Of a stretch of DNA of 64,000 nt, positions 35,898-48,280 are shown in pieces. A program made the translations under genes and the position numbers. Source of the stretch: Membranipora membranacea (taxonomy: Eukaryota > Bryozoa > Gymnolaemata > Cheilostomatida > Membraniporidae); assembly GCA_914767715.1 (NCBI GenBank), contig OU612072.1, forward strand, positions 25,294,001-25,358,000. Reading direction: 5' to 3'. The notes under the pieces are model-generated. The model saw only the letters and a program-made list of their open reading frames with translations, searched no databases and was not told the origin of the DNA. Positions within the stretch are counted from its first letter, which is position 1. Each line of letters opens with the position of its first letter.

Positions 35898-38800
35898 TTT
35901 GGTCACCTGGATCGTTAGTCAATCAGCTAACTATTCATTTATCTTTTTCTGCAAAAAACTCAAAATCTGACAAAAAATCTCCAAGTTCATGTTTTTCTGT
36001 TTGGGCAGAACTACATTTCGACATGGTAACTCACAGAGATCTGGTTTTTGTTGGAGCATCAGTTCATCACATTATCTAAATGAGCTTTTGCGGGCATGTT
36101 TGAAATATTTTTTTAACATATTTAAAATTGCGATTTACTTTTTCATTACGGTGTTTGTTTCATCCATCAGTGCAGTGGCAATGTTGCGCAAGGCAGTGCA
36201 AAGAGCCTATATATTTGTAGTTTCTATGCCATTGTGTACAGTTTCAAACAAATTCTAATTGCCTTTTATCAAAGGAGTGGAGCAATTAACAAATGACAAT
36301 GGAGATGCTATACTGAACTTAAACAAAAGAATATTTCTGTCGGTTGATATAAGTTTTCAGTATAGATCGCGGTGACCCATCAGTCACCCATAAAATTCTA
36401 TCAGAATGACTATAGACCTCAAAATATAAATATTATTAATATTCCGAAACATGGTTTGGATTTGGCTTTTTCAGTGGATACTGTTCAACGATAGCATTTT
36501 CTAAATACACCCAAATGTTTGAGCTTAAATTTTACTCGAATGTCATCCCAATATTTTATCATTGAAAAACACTAATGTAACTATTCTGGATGCGTATAGG
36601 ATTATGATAACTGTGTGTCTGGAGGGCTCACCCTTAACAACACACATGATATTCTATGTGAAATATCCTGCTGCATTTTCAGTGAGCTGGTTTCTGTATG
36701 TTCGACCTTGGTGTATTTATCACCATTAAGAAATATCAGTCCTGAAATAACCATTGACAGCATTCATGTTACGGTTGAATTTGTAAATTTTTTTAAAAAT
36801 CGTGCCCTGGGACTGCATCTATACTGCAACAAGTTATGATGTTGTTACTTTTGAGGATTCGGTTAGCCAAACAGGTGGGCTGCCTCAATAAACAAAAAAT
36901 CTGAGATGGCCTCCAAACAAAATCTGAAGCAATTCTCCACGCGGTGCATTGAAACGATCCAAGTAAAATTGAGACCTAAGCTGGATGAAGATATCAGTTA
37001 GAGCAATTACAGACATTGTTTTCTCAGAGTAAGTTTTCTAATCCCTCAAGAAAATCATATTTGTAAACAACCAGATGTATTGCAGTCTCTGTGCTTCATT
37101 ACAGGGAAAGAATTTGTTACTGTTGTGCCTTGTTTATCTTTTCCAAATGATTTAAAGGCAATGTAATATAAGAATATAAAAACCTGAGGATAACCTTTGT
37201 GCCTCAAAACTGATTAAAATTGAAGGTTGATTTAAATCAGATGTCTTGTCACAAGCCACATCCCGGAGCGTAGGCGGCGAAATTCGTTGCCTTAGTGGCC
37301 AGGCCACAATATCTGCGCCAGGTTGCTCTCTGTTTGCAGGCAGGTTGGAGCACACCTGGGTGCCAACCAAAGCCCAGTAGACGACGGACCGCAGATACAT
37401 TTGATATGAGGCCCTTTCGATAAATTTAAGGTTCAATGATTGCACAGACCAAGGGTACATTGTGGCAGCATCATTCAAGGATTGTAATACTTAATCCTAT
37501 TGTAAAGACTGCCACAATACTGCCTTTCTAGCTATACCCACCGTATCAATTTAGCTAGGATAGTTAGGTGTAATGTAAGCATAAAACTTCAAGTCTAATT
37601 GTGGAGTAAGGCTGTACAAAGAGAAATTTTTACGGCCACCTGAATTAAGGTTGAGGGCAGTACAGCACTGAATCGCTTCACGCATCTAGTAAACCTAATA
37701 TTTTATCCTTTGTGCTCTAGCCCAATAGTAAACCTGGAGCACTAAAGTACAGAAGGATTAAGTTGGATATTTTTTGCATGATACTCCCTTCTGTTGTTGT
37801 TGTTGATGATGCATTGATGCAACCTAATGCTTTCACCAAAATCTTGGGAATTTTCATTGATAAGCATATCGATACATTAGTGACAAAATGTCACACATTA
37901 TTGTTTTAAGTGCGTAAATTGAAATCCATAGGTCTTGACAGCGATGTCTTGAGGGCTTTTTATTGGTGTCACAAACTGTGAAAGATTAGAGCCTCCCCAG
38001 CGATCAGCCTCAAAGATTATACTGCCTGATCATGACTATGAAGATCGGCTAGGAATGTTACGCATTCCCTATCTTTGCAATTTTTTAACTATTTTATGAC
38101 CTATCATGATAATGGTCTTGTGTATCGTACTTAACCGTACCTAACTGCAGTATATCCTTTTAGTTATGTATTTTTATTTTTGCAGTTACCAGTTTTTTAA
38201 CCCACACTAATGTACATTTGATATCATCTCGAATACATGTATATTGAGTATGGCAGTATGGCAGCTTATAACCACATCTGTAGCTGTGCTGTGTTACAGT
38301 GCATGCATGCTTTATTAATTGCCTTGAAATGCTAGCTAGCTTGCTGCAATTTGCTATCAGTTGCATTGTTCTGACGGTGGGTGGGTAGCTTTATTTGTTT
38401 CGGGTCTTTTGTGTAACGTGTGGCACTGCTAATCAGTGCGGGTTTTGTAGCTGAGAGGAAACAATGTTCTGTAAAATAATCATGTTTTTAATTTACTGAA
38501 TTACTAACTATTAACGATCCTGATATTTAAACACCTTAATGGACACAGTGTAGTTAAGGTCAGATCTGTGCCTTTTTTTGCAACATATAGACTTCAATGG
38601 AGATTAACCCACCTGCGATAACTTGAGCAGTTGTTGTCCGATTTGGACATTTGAGCTATCATTTGAAGGGTTTTTCAATGGGTCATTGTACAATTTGTCT
38701 TTCATGACGGTTGACCCAAAATTTTTATCACTTTTGGGGGAAAAAGGGTATTTTTAGGGTAAAAAAACATGCCTTTAACCCACCTGATTTAATTTCTTTC

Positions 38801-39310
38801 CTGTTGAACTTATCACTATGGATGTTTCTCAGACGGTAGAAAACATATTTATCTTCTGTACATTTTTAATCTTATGCCATTTGATATAATATTAAATGGG
38901 TTAGAGGCTTTCATAGGTGAGTAACATCCATTTTTCATGATAAATTTTCTAGCCATTATTTGGGCAATGAAAATTTATATTGTAGCACGCCTGCCTATCG
39001 AATGCGTTATATGCTGTAATTGAAGCGGTGTGTTAATTCATGGTCCATTGAGCACTTGCTGATCATCATTGATCACACTTGCAGAGCATGCTAGATGCAG
39101 CTAGTAACTGCATATTTTGCAAGACTGTCCAGTGGTGATAATCATTCTACAGTATTTAGGCCAGCTGCTCAGGGAAGAACTTAAATTGCTCCAGCAATCA
39201 CTGATACTGGATAGGGAAGTTGCTATAAATTGAGAGCAATTGTACTCTGACTTGCTGACATAGATTGAATCGGATTTTACGAACTAGGAAGTATATATGT
39301 TTTGTATGGG
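35898..39310. other. gene-poor region; R2 repeat at 37672-37785
   Basis: No convincing gene. The open frames at 35989-36258 and 36615-36839 have no splice context or domain. 37150-37480 has a higher GC content and a minus-strand open frame of 108 codons that I cannot identify. 38560-38910 looks like a degraded interspersed repeat with G/A-rich stretches. Confidence 0.35.
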
Positions 39311-39911
39311 ATGGCTCTTCTTACTAAATACAGTGCACCACCGGGCAATCATATCGAGTCTCATGATGATATCAGATCAGCGGAGGATGTACCAATTGCA
39401 GGTTAAGTACAATGACAAACTGAATCAAAAGAATCGACACCATATAATATGATGTATCCAACTGTGAAGTGAAGCTGTTGCTGCCAGATCGCAATTTCGC
39501 ATGTATGTGGAGAACAAAAATAAACAGGTTCAGATCCTTGGACCGGAGCCTTCCTTTTTCACAGTGACAGTGCCACTCATAAGCTCTAAATACAAAGTTG
39601 CTAAAAGGATGCTTATCTATTTAATGAGCCTTAACAAATCAATTTGTTTTTTTCACCGGTGTGAACTTGTAGCGGTAGTGTCCATCTTGTTGTTGTTAAG
39701 GGCATTGACATCTCCCGGGCATCCATGCTATGATGGACATATCGTTGCTCTCTTCATGGTTAGTTACATTGTCTCGTTTTTTTTTTCCATTTTTAAATGT
39801 TATGATGATGGGTATTTCATATATCTTTAGGCTGAGGACATGAGGCTCGGAAGAACTTCTGACGCAGCTGCAATCACTAAGGATTTCCGATACACTCGGC
39901 CTTGCATATAA
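39311..39911 (+). CDS. possible three-exon small membrane protein, unidentified
   Basis: Three putative exons join in frame: 39311-39401 (start M-A-L-L-T-K-Y-S-A-P-P-G-N-H, donor gttaag), 39673-39758 (acceptor cttgtag, donor gttagt) and 39831-39911 (acceptor atctttag, stop TAA). The product would be about 85 residues, with a short hydrophobic stretch (V-V-S-I-L-L-L-L) in exon 2. All phases agree, which is more than chance usually gives, but there is no family match I recognise. Exon 2 could instead splice in frame to an open segment at 40046-40216. It may be a fragment of a larger multi-pass gene. Confidence 0.3.
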
Positions 39912-40045
39912 GGGCATGTAATCAAACTACAAAGCAGAAAACTTCTGTAGAGGTATTTTCTCCTGCAACTTTTCACATCTGAAATTGGTCTCCATTGTAG
40001 GCATATTTTGATTTAACTTGTAACACAGTTCTCTGGATTTTATAG

Positions 40046-41041
40046 AGTGACCAGGTTAATGGGAACATTGTAATGCTGGTAATTTTGGAAAAAGTGGCAT
40101 TGGCTGAATACTATTTACCACTCCTTTCCAATTTAACTATTGTGATCACCTACATCTGTGGGATGCAGATAGCGGTGTTCTATCCAGATTACAACTTGAT
40201 CCCTGATGTACATTGATGTTGTTTACTCTAGTGGAGAAATTGGCTTTGCGTCTGAATATTTCAGAAACCATTTATGCGAATTCGTTTTTGTTTCTATCAG
40301 CAATTGAAAAACTTGATTTACATTTCATGAAGCCCTGACACCATTCGTAAATAAGTACTGGTTATCGTCTGCGGGAGGAAAAATCATCAGGCATTTGTTT
40401 TTTGTGGTCAAACTCATCTACGATCCGGTGCTTGTTAATTGGATCTAACATGACATAGATAAACCTCTGTAAAATCCCAACTAAAGCACCCTTATCAGTG
40501 ATTTGTGGACAGAGGAATTAAAAAAATAATTTAATCAAGTTCCCGTTGTACCATGAAAAAAAGCCACGGAGCTATATCTGTCTCAGAGAAGAGAAAATCA
40601 CAATTATTTTTGAATGATATACATAAATAAAAGAGCCCTCAGGTCTATTTCTGTTAATTAGGGGAGAGTTTGTTGGCAACCTTTGATCGTTTTCCAATAA
40701 CAGTTTGGCTATTACAGTTCAACAGGAATCATGCTGAGATAATATAGTATATATTTGACTTTCTTTTCATGGTGGTTGCGCAATTTAATAATACCTCTCT
40801 GTCAAATAGACACACTATCTATTATTTTCTTTGCAGCTACTAAGATTATAAGAAGTTAGGGCTGGGTATTATTTAACTTTGGGTGCTTCACTTACTATTG
40901 TTAAGATTTATAGATAACTTGACAGACCGCTGGGGAGATTTCTATCATGTTGAAAGCGAGAGGACACGCACACGAAAACTGTGTGTAGTCCAATGGTCAA
41001 TGCCCGTGAGAATTTTTTCTGCATATCTTTTGAATGAATTG
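40046..41041 (+). other. candidate exons of an unidentified gene
   Basis: 40046-40216 has an acceptor (ttttatag) and an open frame of 56 codons rich in hydrophobic residues (L-P-L-L-S-N-L-T-I-V-I-T-Y-I). 40914-41041 has an acceptor (gatttatag), 42 codons (D-R-W-G-D-F-Y-H-V-E-S-E-R-T) and a donor (gtgagg). They may belong with 39311-39911. The evidence is splice sites and open frames only. Confidence 0.22.
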
Positions 41042-41980
41042 GTGAGGTAATTCATTGTATGATGTTGTTTTTTATACAATGAGATTTTAGTGGACATCTT
41101 ATATGACTGGACCTATTGCGTTTTGAAAAACAGTACTGTGCAAGAGCCGAGATCGATTACTCTATCGCCTAAACAAAGCCTTTACAGTGCTTCCCGATGA
41201 ATGACTTCATCTCAAGATGCTGCTCGAACGACTCCCTATGCCTGGCTCTGTTTTTTTGCCAGTGGCCATACTTTTGTTGCATAAAAGACACTTCTTCAAG
41301 GGATTAGGCTGTGTTTTCTTTGCTCGATGTTAGCTGTCTTACAAAACTTGTTCAATGAAAATATGAAAATGGTTTTGCAACTTATTGTATTACCATGACT
41401 TCCTTATTAGCAGGTACTGCCAATTATTGAGCTTAACTTTCTCTTGAAGTATATATATATATATATAGTTTTTTATCCATATTCACTATTCTATTTTCTC
41501 CATATTCAGCAAATAAATCTTAGTATTATAGAGTCGGACAACGATATTCTCGAGTTTTGATTCAGATTTAGTTTTGTCATGTTAACTCTAGAACAAGATT
41601 AATCCAATTGTCTGCATTCCTGTTGCTCCCTTCCACTGGTAACCGGCATGACCAACGGATTGGGATCGACTTGGAATGCAGGCAAATGGACCAAGCTTGG
41701 TCTATGTCAACCCTGATGATAGGAGTTGGTGATATGAGGGATTATCATTTGTCATGTATTTTAGGTTTACCACGAGGTTTGGCATGTTAGTCTGACTAGA
41801 CAAGGGGAAAGGGGTTCAGTATTTTTGATACCGTATACCTATGACTGGCCTGCCACTAATTGTTTGCTGCTAGGCTGTGCGTTTTCTTTAGCCACAACCT
41901 TGGCTGGAATCAAGGCAACACCGTCACCGGGTAGGAAGACTGTTTGATTCTGTTTTGTCCGATTGAAGATTGGAATCTTA
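41042..41980. other. no gene recognised
   Basis: Includes a short (TA)n at about 41450-41467. No domain or consistent exon set seen. Confidence 0.35.
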
Positions 41981-42773
41981 GTTTAATGGTCACTGCTTGC
42001 TCGTAGTATAGTCAGAGACTATAGATAATAGTCTCTGGTATCATACCACAGTTTGCCAGACAAAAGCAAACATTTTTCAATGTCACCAATCTTTGGTACT
42101 GATTTTAGTAACTCTTGAAGCTGCTGCGATACAACAAACATAATTTCCTTGAATACATTGCCTGCAATCAGAAACCACAACTTAACCACATAGGCAGTAG
42201 ACATCGTGCTTGCGGTCTGGTAATTGATAAAACTGGTAGTAAATGTTTGATGAACTATCATTCAATATCTACAAGCAAGACATGGTGTGATATCATTAGG
42301 GAATAAATTTGTATTACGTCCAGAGACTATAGGTAATATCTATAGTCTCTGTTACGGCTGAAGCTTTGTCTAGCCAATGCTGAGATTTACAACGGCAGCA
42401 GCGTACACAATAAAAGAGATTTCAATCAAGCAGCCTCAAAAACTAGCATAGTGTAGGATTATAACTGATTTATACCTATCATTCTCTTCAGATCATGAAG
42501 AGGTTTTAACTGGGCAACCTCATACTCCAATACTAGATCCCTGTTTCCATCCGGCCCACAGAACAATGCAGGCGGTCTTTTGATGCCAGCAAGTTTTTTT
42601 TAGAGCCTCGGTTTCATCTCTGGCTTGAACATTTCAACACAATCGACTCCTCGACTTTCCAGCTCAGTTTAATGGTCACTGCTTGCTCGTAGTATCATCA
42701 GAGACTATAGATAATAGTCTCTGGTATCATACCACAGTTTGCCAGACAAATGCAAACATTTTTCAATGTCACT
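41981..42773. repeat. pair of 105-bp direct repeats with internal hairpins
   Basis: 41981-42088 and 42665-42773 are about 95% identical and lie 684 bp apart. Each contains the palindrome agagactatagataatagtct. A related longer palindrome (agagactata...tatagtctct) occurs once between them at 42321-42352. They may be terminal repeats of a short element, or a local duplication. Confidence 0.65.
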
Positions 42774-42944
42774 GCTCATAAAATATTTCATAGCGCAAGC
42801 TTCATATCATAGTTATTCATCGCTATTCATCGCTCTAACCACAACCACAACCACTAACCACAAAGCTCTAACCACAAGTACTTGGTTGGAGATCATCACT
42901 TGGACGTTATGCTGTGTATTTGCTCATGTGATAGCGTGTCAAGT

Positions 42945-43110
42945 ATAGCGCAGTAGTATGGCTTTAGCTTAGAATGAACAAGGTCGTGGGTTCGACTCCC
43001 AGGTAGGGAAGGGATTTTTGTGTACATATAAAAACTCAGTCCTATGACTTCATCCAAACAAAACTTGGTAACCATTGACACCATTATGATTATTAAAATT
43101 ACATTACTTG
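42945..43110 (+). mobile_element. tRNA-derived SINE-like sequence
   Basis: An A-box-like TAGCGCAGTAG at about 42947 and a canonical B box, GGTTCGACTCC, at about 42990 are spaced as in tRNA genes. The cloverleaf is incomplete, and an unrelated tail follows. This fits a tRNA-derived SINE or tRNA pseudogene better than a working tRNA. Confidence 0.5.
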
Positions 43111-43689
43111 TATTTAACTTTCTTCTCACAAGTTGCTCTCTTGTTTGTCTGTCTACTGATCAGATTTATACAAGCAGATTCTTGGTTGTGTTGAAATTAT
43201 ACGGATTGAATAGTGCTTGGTTTAGTGGATCTGGGAGAGCGTTGTAAAAATTTACATGGTGCCAAATTTGTGCTCTATGTCCAAGACTTCTTAGAGTCCC
43301 TGCGAACTCCAAACATCTGTATCCACACAGAAAATGACAGTCAGTTTAAGAAAAGTACTATGAGACAATTTTACATGTGACACTGGCAAAACATTCGAAA
43401 TTACTATAACATCAAGAGCGTCTAGATTGTAAGCGAAGAAATTTTCAGGCATTCAAAATGATTTGATTCCATAAGTCAATGATCATGGTTAGTTATTGAA
43501 ATTGTGGTTAAAACTGCTTATAAAAGTGATTAAGGATACAATATACTGAAATACTAGGGATTAATATCCTCAAACATGTATCACGATGGGAAATAACCCT
43601 GTCATTATTTAATGGCAGATTGACATATCAAAGAATTGTTGAGGTTGACCGCAATTTAATCTAAAGCATAAATATCATCCTACAACATC

Positions 43690-43895
43690 CCATTGTCATG
43701 CTATAAATATTCTCCAGGTAACCCTCAATGATTTGCAGTAAAAGCTTCAGCCTTTGCAGAACTTCTTCCCACATCTTGGCATGGACCATCCTGAAACATT
43801 TTTCATATCATCCTATGCTACTCTCATTGTCATGCCATAAAATATTCTCCAGGTAACCTTGAAATATTTTGCAGTAAAAGCTGCAGGCGTTTTGG
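43690..43895. repeat. imperfect tandem duplication
   Basis: Two copies, about 130-140 bp apart, of a segment running from cattgtcatgc through attctccaggtaacc to gcagtaaaagct and the catggaccatcc motif. No coding meaning seen. Confidence 0.55.
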
Positions 43896-44850
43896 CATGA
43901 ACCATCCAAAAACAGTCAAAGTCTTATAATTTTTGCTTTTTGTAAATTATTGTTTGCAGACAAAAAACAATTGATGACATGACAGGTGACATCTCGAAAC
44001 ATTCTTTATCACCAGCAAAACAAAACTATAGCAACATTCGGATTTTTGCTAAATGTTTTCCTGTCTGCAATTCATTTTAGATTTATCACACAACTACTAT
44101 GGTCACACCAATAATAAAAGCAAGTGAAGACAACTGCAAATTATCACCAACTGCAACAACCAAAGACATTAAAACAGCATTAATATCCTTAAAGTGAAAC
44201 TGCCTGCCACATACATACATACAAGTTTAGAGTGCACTTGTTGATGGTCTTGTTGGTGCTTTGGAAACATCTGAGCTGAAATGTTGAAAACTTATCATTA
44301 AACAGAGAGAAGTTGTGGCTCAGTCATTTAATTTGCCGATCAGCGTGCTATCATTTGGTAATCTTGATATAACAGGAATTGCTTTATTCAAGTATCACCA
44401 AAGACAATATAAGTGCAAAACGAGATACTTTACCCATCTGACTGAACAGTAGTCTCGATTATGTAATCAGTGACTACACACACATACAAGTTCAGAGTAC
44501 ACTTGACGACTGCCTTGTTGGCGCTTTTGTATCATTAGAATTTGAATCAGAGAGTTTCATCTCAGTCGTTTGATTCAAAGTACATCTCAAACCACACAAG
44601 TTCATGTCAACTTGAGACGTGTGGTTATTTTAATCATATGTGTGAAGTGAGTATAAGCTTCAGTCAATGCTGTGTTGTATTAATTTCTGTCAGGTGGATT
44701 AATTACTATCACTCTATTGCATCAAATATTGTCAAATTAGTGTATCAATATTAACATGTATAAAGACTCCATTGTGGCTTGAATAATTATAGTAAATACC
44801 GCTAAAAATCATAAACTGTAATCCCAATGTTTTGTATACCCAGCAGGCAC
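43896..44850. other. no gene recognised
   Basis: Contains a diverged duplicate pair (about 44215-44335 and 44470-44580) sharing acatacaagtt...agagt.cacttg and a later cagtc.tttgatt stretch. No coding signal. Confidence 0.35.
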
Positions 44851-44856
44851 CCGGAT

Positions 44857-46320
44857 GTCAAACTAATGTCCGACTGACGTCAGTGCCGACGTCAGTTTGA
44901 AGTTGATTTTAGGGTCTGAGGTGAAACGCTTATCAACATCCGAATGGGGTGGATGATGGACGTCAGTTGGACGTCTGATTGGCGTCAAACTGACGTTGAT
45001 AGAGGAGGGATATGTAGGTGATTTGATGTCATTTCATTGTTACAAAATTGACTTAAGGTAATGTCAAAGACCAATCCGAATATCACCATATCATATACCG
45101 TTGGAAAGCTGCCGAGCTACTGAAAATGAATAGCTGAACAAAAACTTGAATCGATGACATTGTGTCATTTTAGGGAGGAAATGAGGCAGAAAACGCTTTT
45201 TTTGTCAATGCAGATTGAGCAGTCAAATAAATTGCAAGAAATTTCAAATCAGGTGGAATGTATACTTAGAGATTGCGTTCATCGTATAATTTGATTTTCT
45301 TTGATATATGACTAGTCTAAATTGACTTTTTACGTCAAGCCATACAACACATTTTTTTTGTGAAGCCATGAAAATATGTGAAATTTCAATAATTAATTCA
45401 CAACAGATCATAGGCTCGAATAAAAATGAATTATGATTTTCTCTTCGAGTACTCTTCAAATGTCATACACATTGACTTTCAAAAAATTAGCTTGCATTTA
45501 TTGCAATGACAGTAGACTCTCGAATACCGCTAATATTTTCACCACCTTTGCATAACGCTAAACATGCTGTCCAAATAACCATTATTGTGGCCGAACAAAT
45601 TTTTTTGAAAGTTCTCACATACGAAGCTGCTTTCATTAACCATGGTGCACACAGGAAATGCAAACATAATTTTTCATTGCATCTTCATTTTACTTGAATT
45701 TAACGCAAAAGAATGCCAAAAAACAGCTATTTTTAGGGACTTTTGAGGTCTTTTTAGAGAAAATCAAATTTTATGATGAACGCAATCTCTAAGTATACAT
45801 TCCACATGTTTTGAAATTTTTTGCAATTAATTTGACTCCGCCATCTGCATTGACAAAAACAGCGTTTTTTGCCTCATTTCCTCTCTAAAATGACACAACG
45901 TCATCGAATCAAGTTTTTGTTCAGGTATTCATTTTCAGTAGCTCGGCAGCTTTCCAATGGTATATGATATTTTGATATTAGGATCGGTCTTTGAAATTAC
46001 ATTATTGATGCCGCATTGACATCAGCTGTACGCAGAGATGCTGCCGTAGTCAATATAAGGCCAATGAGAAGTTGATATTGCATCGCTTCGGGGTCAATAT
46101 TGGTCAATATCTGATCAATACGTAGTCAATTCGGGGTCAATATGTAGTCAATGTTAGATCAATACGTAGTCAAGATGGGGTGGATATTTAGGCAGTTTGG
46201 AGTCAAGATGTGATCTATATGTAGTCAATTTTAAGTCAATGGGTGTAGCTTTTAGACCAATTCATTATCAATTTTGGGTCAATAACTAGTCAATTTGAGA
46301 TCAATATGTGGCCAATTTGG
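44857..46320. mobile_element. foldback element flanked by GTCA-rich arrays
   Basis: Arms at 45058-45304 and 45757-46000 are inverted copies, about 85-90% identical over about 245 bp, around a spacer of about 450 bp with no protein signal. Outside the left arm (44870-45005) lie repeated GACGTC/GTCAAAC motifs. Outside the right arm (46047-46320) lies an array of GTCAAT-type units spaced about 11 bp. The symmetric layout fits a non-autonomous DNA element with subterminal repeats. Exact ends and target duplication were not resolved. Confidence 0.65.
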
Positions 46321-46960
46321 TATTAACTAAAAGATAAAGAGTTTGGTTCATGTTTTTGTCGATTGTGTATAAAAAATTTATTTGTTACTCTTAAAATATG
46401 TGGAAGTATCCGTGAATAAGAAAATAATAATAAATTCAGTAGTCCTTAAAAATAATGCTTGCATAAATTTGAACTGAACTAGCATCAAAAATTGATTATA
46501 ACCGATGATTAAATGGCTAGAAGGCTTATTTGAAGAAGGAGGTAGGCAATATTAAAACATGAGATCAAAAATGAGTAGTCAAATAAAATAGAATAAGTTG
46601 CGTATGACTGAAAATAAAATGTCTAGTGTATTTATTCAAGTCAAGAGGTAGTGCGTGAGATTACTAAAATATGAAATCTTTTAAAGTACAGAAAAATGAC
46701 TAGTTAAATAAAATGGTGTAAGGGAAACATGTTAGCTGATAACAATTTGTTGTAAGGACAGAAAAATGAATGAGAGAGTGAAGAAAGAGGTAAGAAGATG
46801 TTACAAGTTGGGTATTAAATAAATGAGGATTCATACTTGATGAATGTGGGTGGCTAGCTATACTCTCACTCTTTTTCTGGTTTCTAAAAAAACAAACTAA
46901 GGCTGCATGTTTACGAGAATCAGTATATGCTGCATTAACCTGTAGCCATTATAATACGCA
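46321..46960. other. no gene recognised
   Basis: AT-rich, with a few repeated aaataaaatg-type phrases; nothing coding. Confidence 0.35.
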
Positions 46961-47158
46961 GCAGGTCAATCTCTGAATTTGCAGCAGGGTATTTTGCAAA
47001 AACCGATTTGTGGCGGGGTATTTTGCAGAAAACGATTTGTGGCAGGTAAATCTCTGAATTTGCGGCGGGGTATTTTGCAAAAACCGATTTGTGGCGGGGT
47101 ATTTTGCAGAAATGGATTTGCGGCGGGTAAATGTCTCAATTTGTAGCGGGTCAATGTG
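46961..47158. repeat. minisatellite, units of about 30 bp
   Basis: Alternating units of the kind ggcggggtattttgcagaaa and ggtaaatctctgaatttgc, about six to seven in all. The open frames across it on the minus strand exist only because of the repeat. Confidence 0.8.
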
Positions 47159-47228
47159 TGTTCTCACTTCATGTTCTGGCAGTTATAGGCCACGGTATTA
47201 TAATGACAGACAAGTCATTACACATAAA

Positions 47229-48280
47229 TAGAGAGTGAACCACTTGTATATCAAAACACAACAATTCAATTGATAGGTCCAATAGATTTAAGTCTATAAT
47301 ATTGCGCTCATGTAGGGAAGTTACCAACTCATTGACATAGAAATGACAACTACCATTTTTTACACTGCTAGGAAGCTTCTGCTCACTGTGAAGGATGTGA
47401 CTTAGTAAACTGGCAAGTTTGAATGCCTGGTGTGCGAGCTGAGGAGTGAGCTAATAATTCAACGCACAAAATGTGAAAAGATTCAATTTAAACTGTCTCG
47501 GTCGTATGACCCAAGCTTATCGCCAACTACAGTTCACTTTTTGATGCCATTTGACGCTGCCCAAGACAAGAACAAATAGCTAACACAGATCCAAATACTT
47601 ATTCTGCCTGGTGTGTCCTTGAGGTGCTTCCCCTTTAAACGTTTGATGTCTTGGAGAGATGCCTAGTTGTATCTCTGAGCCAGGGAATCTGAACAAGAAC
47701 ACAAAATAAGGTTAATTTTACGATACGGTTTTTTACATTATGGAGAGCAAATTGAGTCAGTGCAATCAAACCAATCGAAAAGAGATTTTGAATATTTACC
47801 TCTGTGAACCACTTAGCACCAATATAATATTTAGCTGCTAAGTGGTTCAGAGAGGTAAAGAGACCCCTGATGGTCTGTCCAGTCTTTTTGCAGAAATGAG
47901 ACATGTACGTGTTCTTGGTGGCAGTATTCATTAATTGTAAGGCGTTTTTCTTTTCGTTCAAGTATTTCAAACTCACCCAACACAACAGAGCATAAAGCGG
48001 TCTTCTTGAAGGCCTCCTTCCCCTTTTTAACCGCTCCCTCCATATTGTACCATAACATCACATCATTTGACAATACAGTATTGAATATGTTCGATACTCT
48101 GTACCTCAGCGACGTACCTCCTAGTCTCACCAACTTTAACTTCTGCAATATAATCATAAAAGAGAGAGTGAGCCACTTGTAGATCAAATCATCACAATTC
48201 AATTGACAGGTCCAATGTATTAAAGTCTATAATACTGCGCCCATGTATGGAAGTTACTGTCAGTACCAAAAATGGGCACT
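47229..48280. repeat. direct repeats flanking a DUF4806-like segment
   Basis: 47229-47335 and 48159-48270 are diverged direct copies (shared accacttgtatatcaaa, caattcaattga and aagtctataatactgcgc stretches). They bracket the segment holding the exon at 47977-48142, suggesting an inserted or duplicated unit. The hairpin ccacttagca...tgctaagtgg lies at 47807-47845. Confidence 0.55.
47977..48142 (-). CDS. possible exon with DUF4806-like domain
   Basis: The minus strand has an acceptor (attatattgcag) and a donor (gtgagt) around 55 codons: K-L-V-R-L-G-G-T-S-L-R-Y-R-V, then N-M-E-G-A-V-K-K-G-K-E-A-F. The G-G, the helix and the G-x-x-x-K-x-x-F pattern recall the C-terminal DUF4806 domain of many transposon-linked and THAP-type proteins. 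I could not connect further exons with confidence. The downstream minus-strand frames at 47635-47985 may hold decayed pieces. It could be a transposon relic or a host gene. Confidence 0.35.

Noticed and set aside
42945-43015. Functional tRNA gene
   Set aside because: The B box is perfect but acceptor and anticodon stems cannot be formed; a SINE or pseudogene fits better.
46949-47167. Overlapping minus-strand repeat frames
   Set aside because: They arise from the minisatellite and are open in more than one frame at once.
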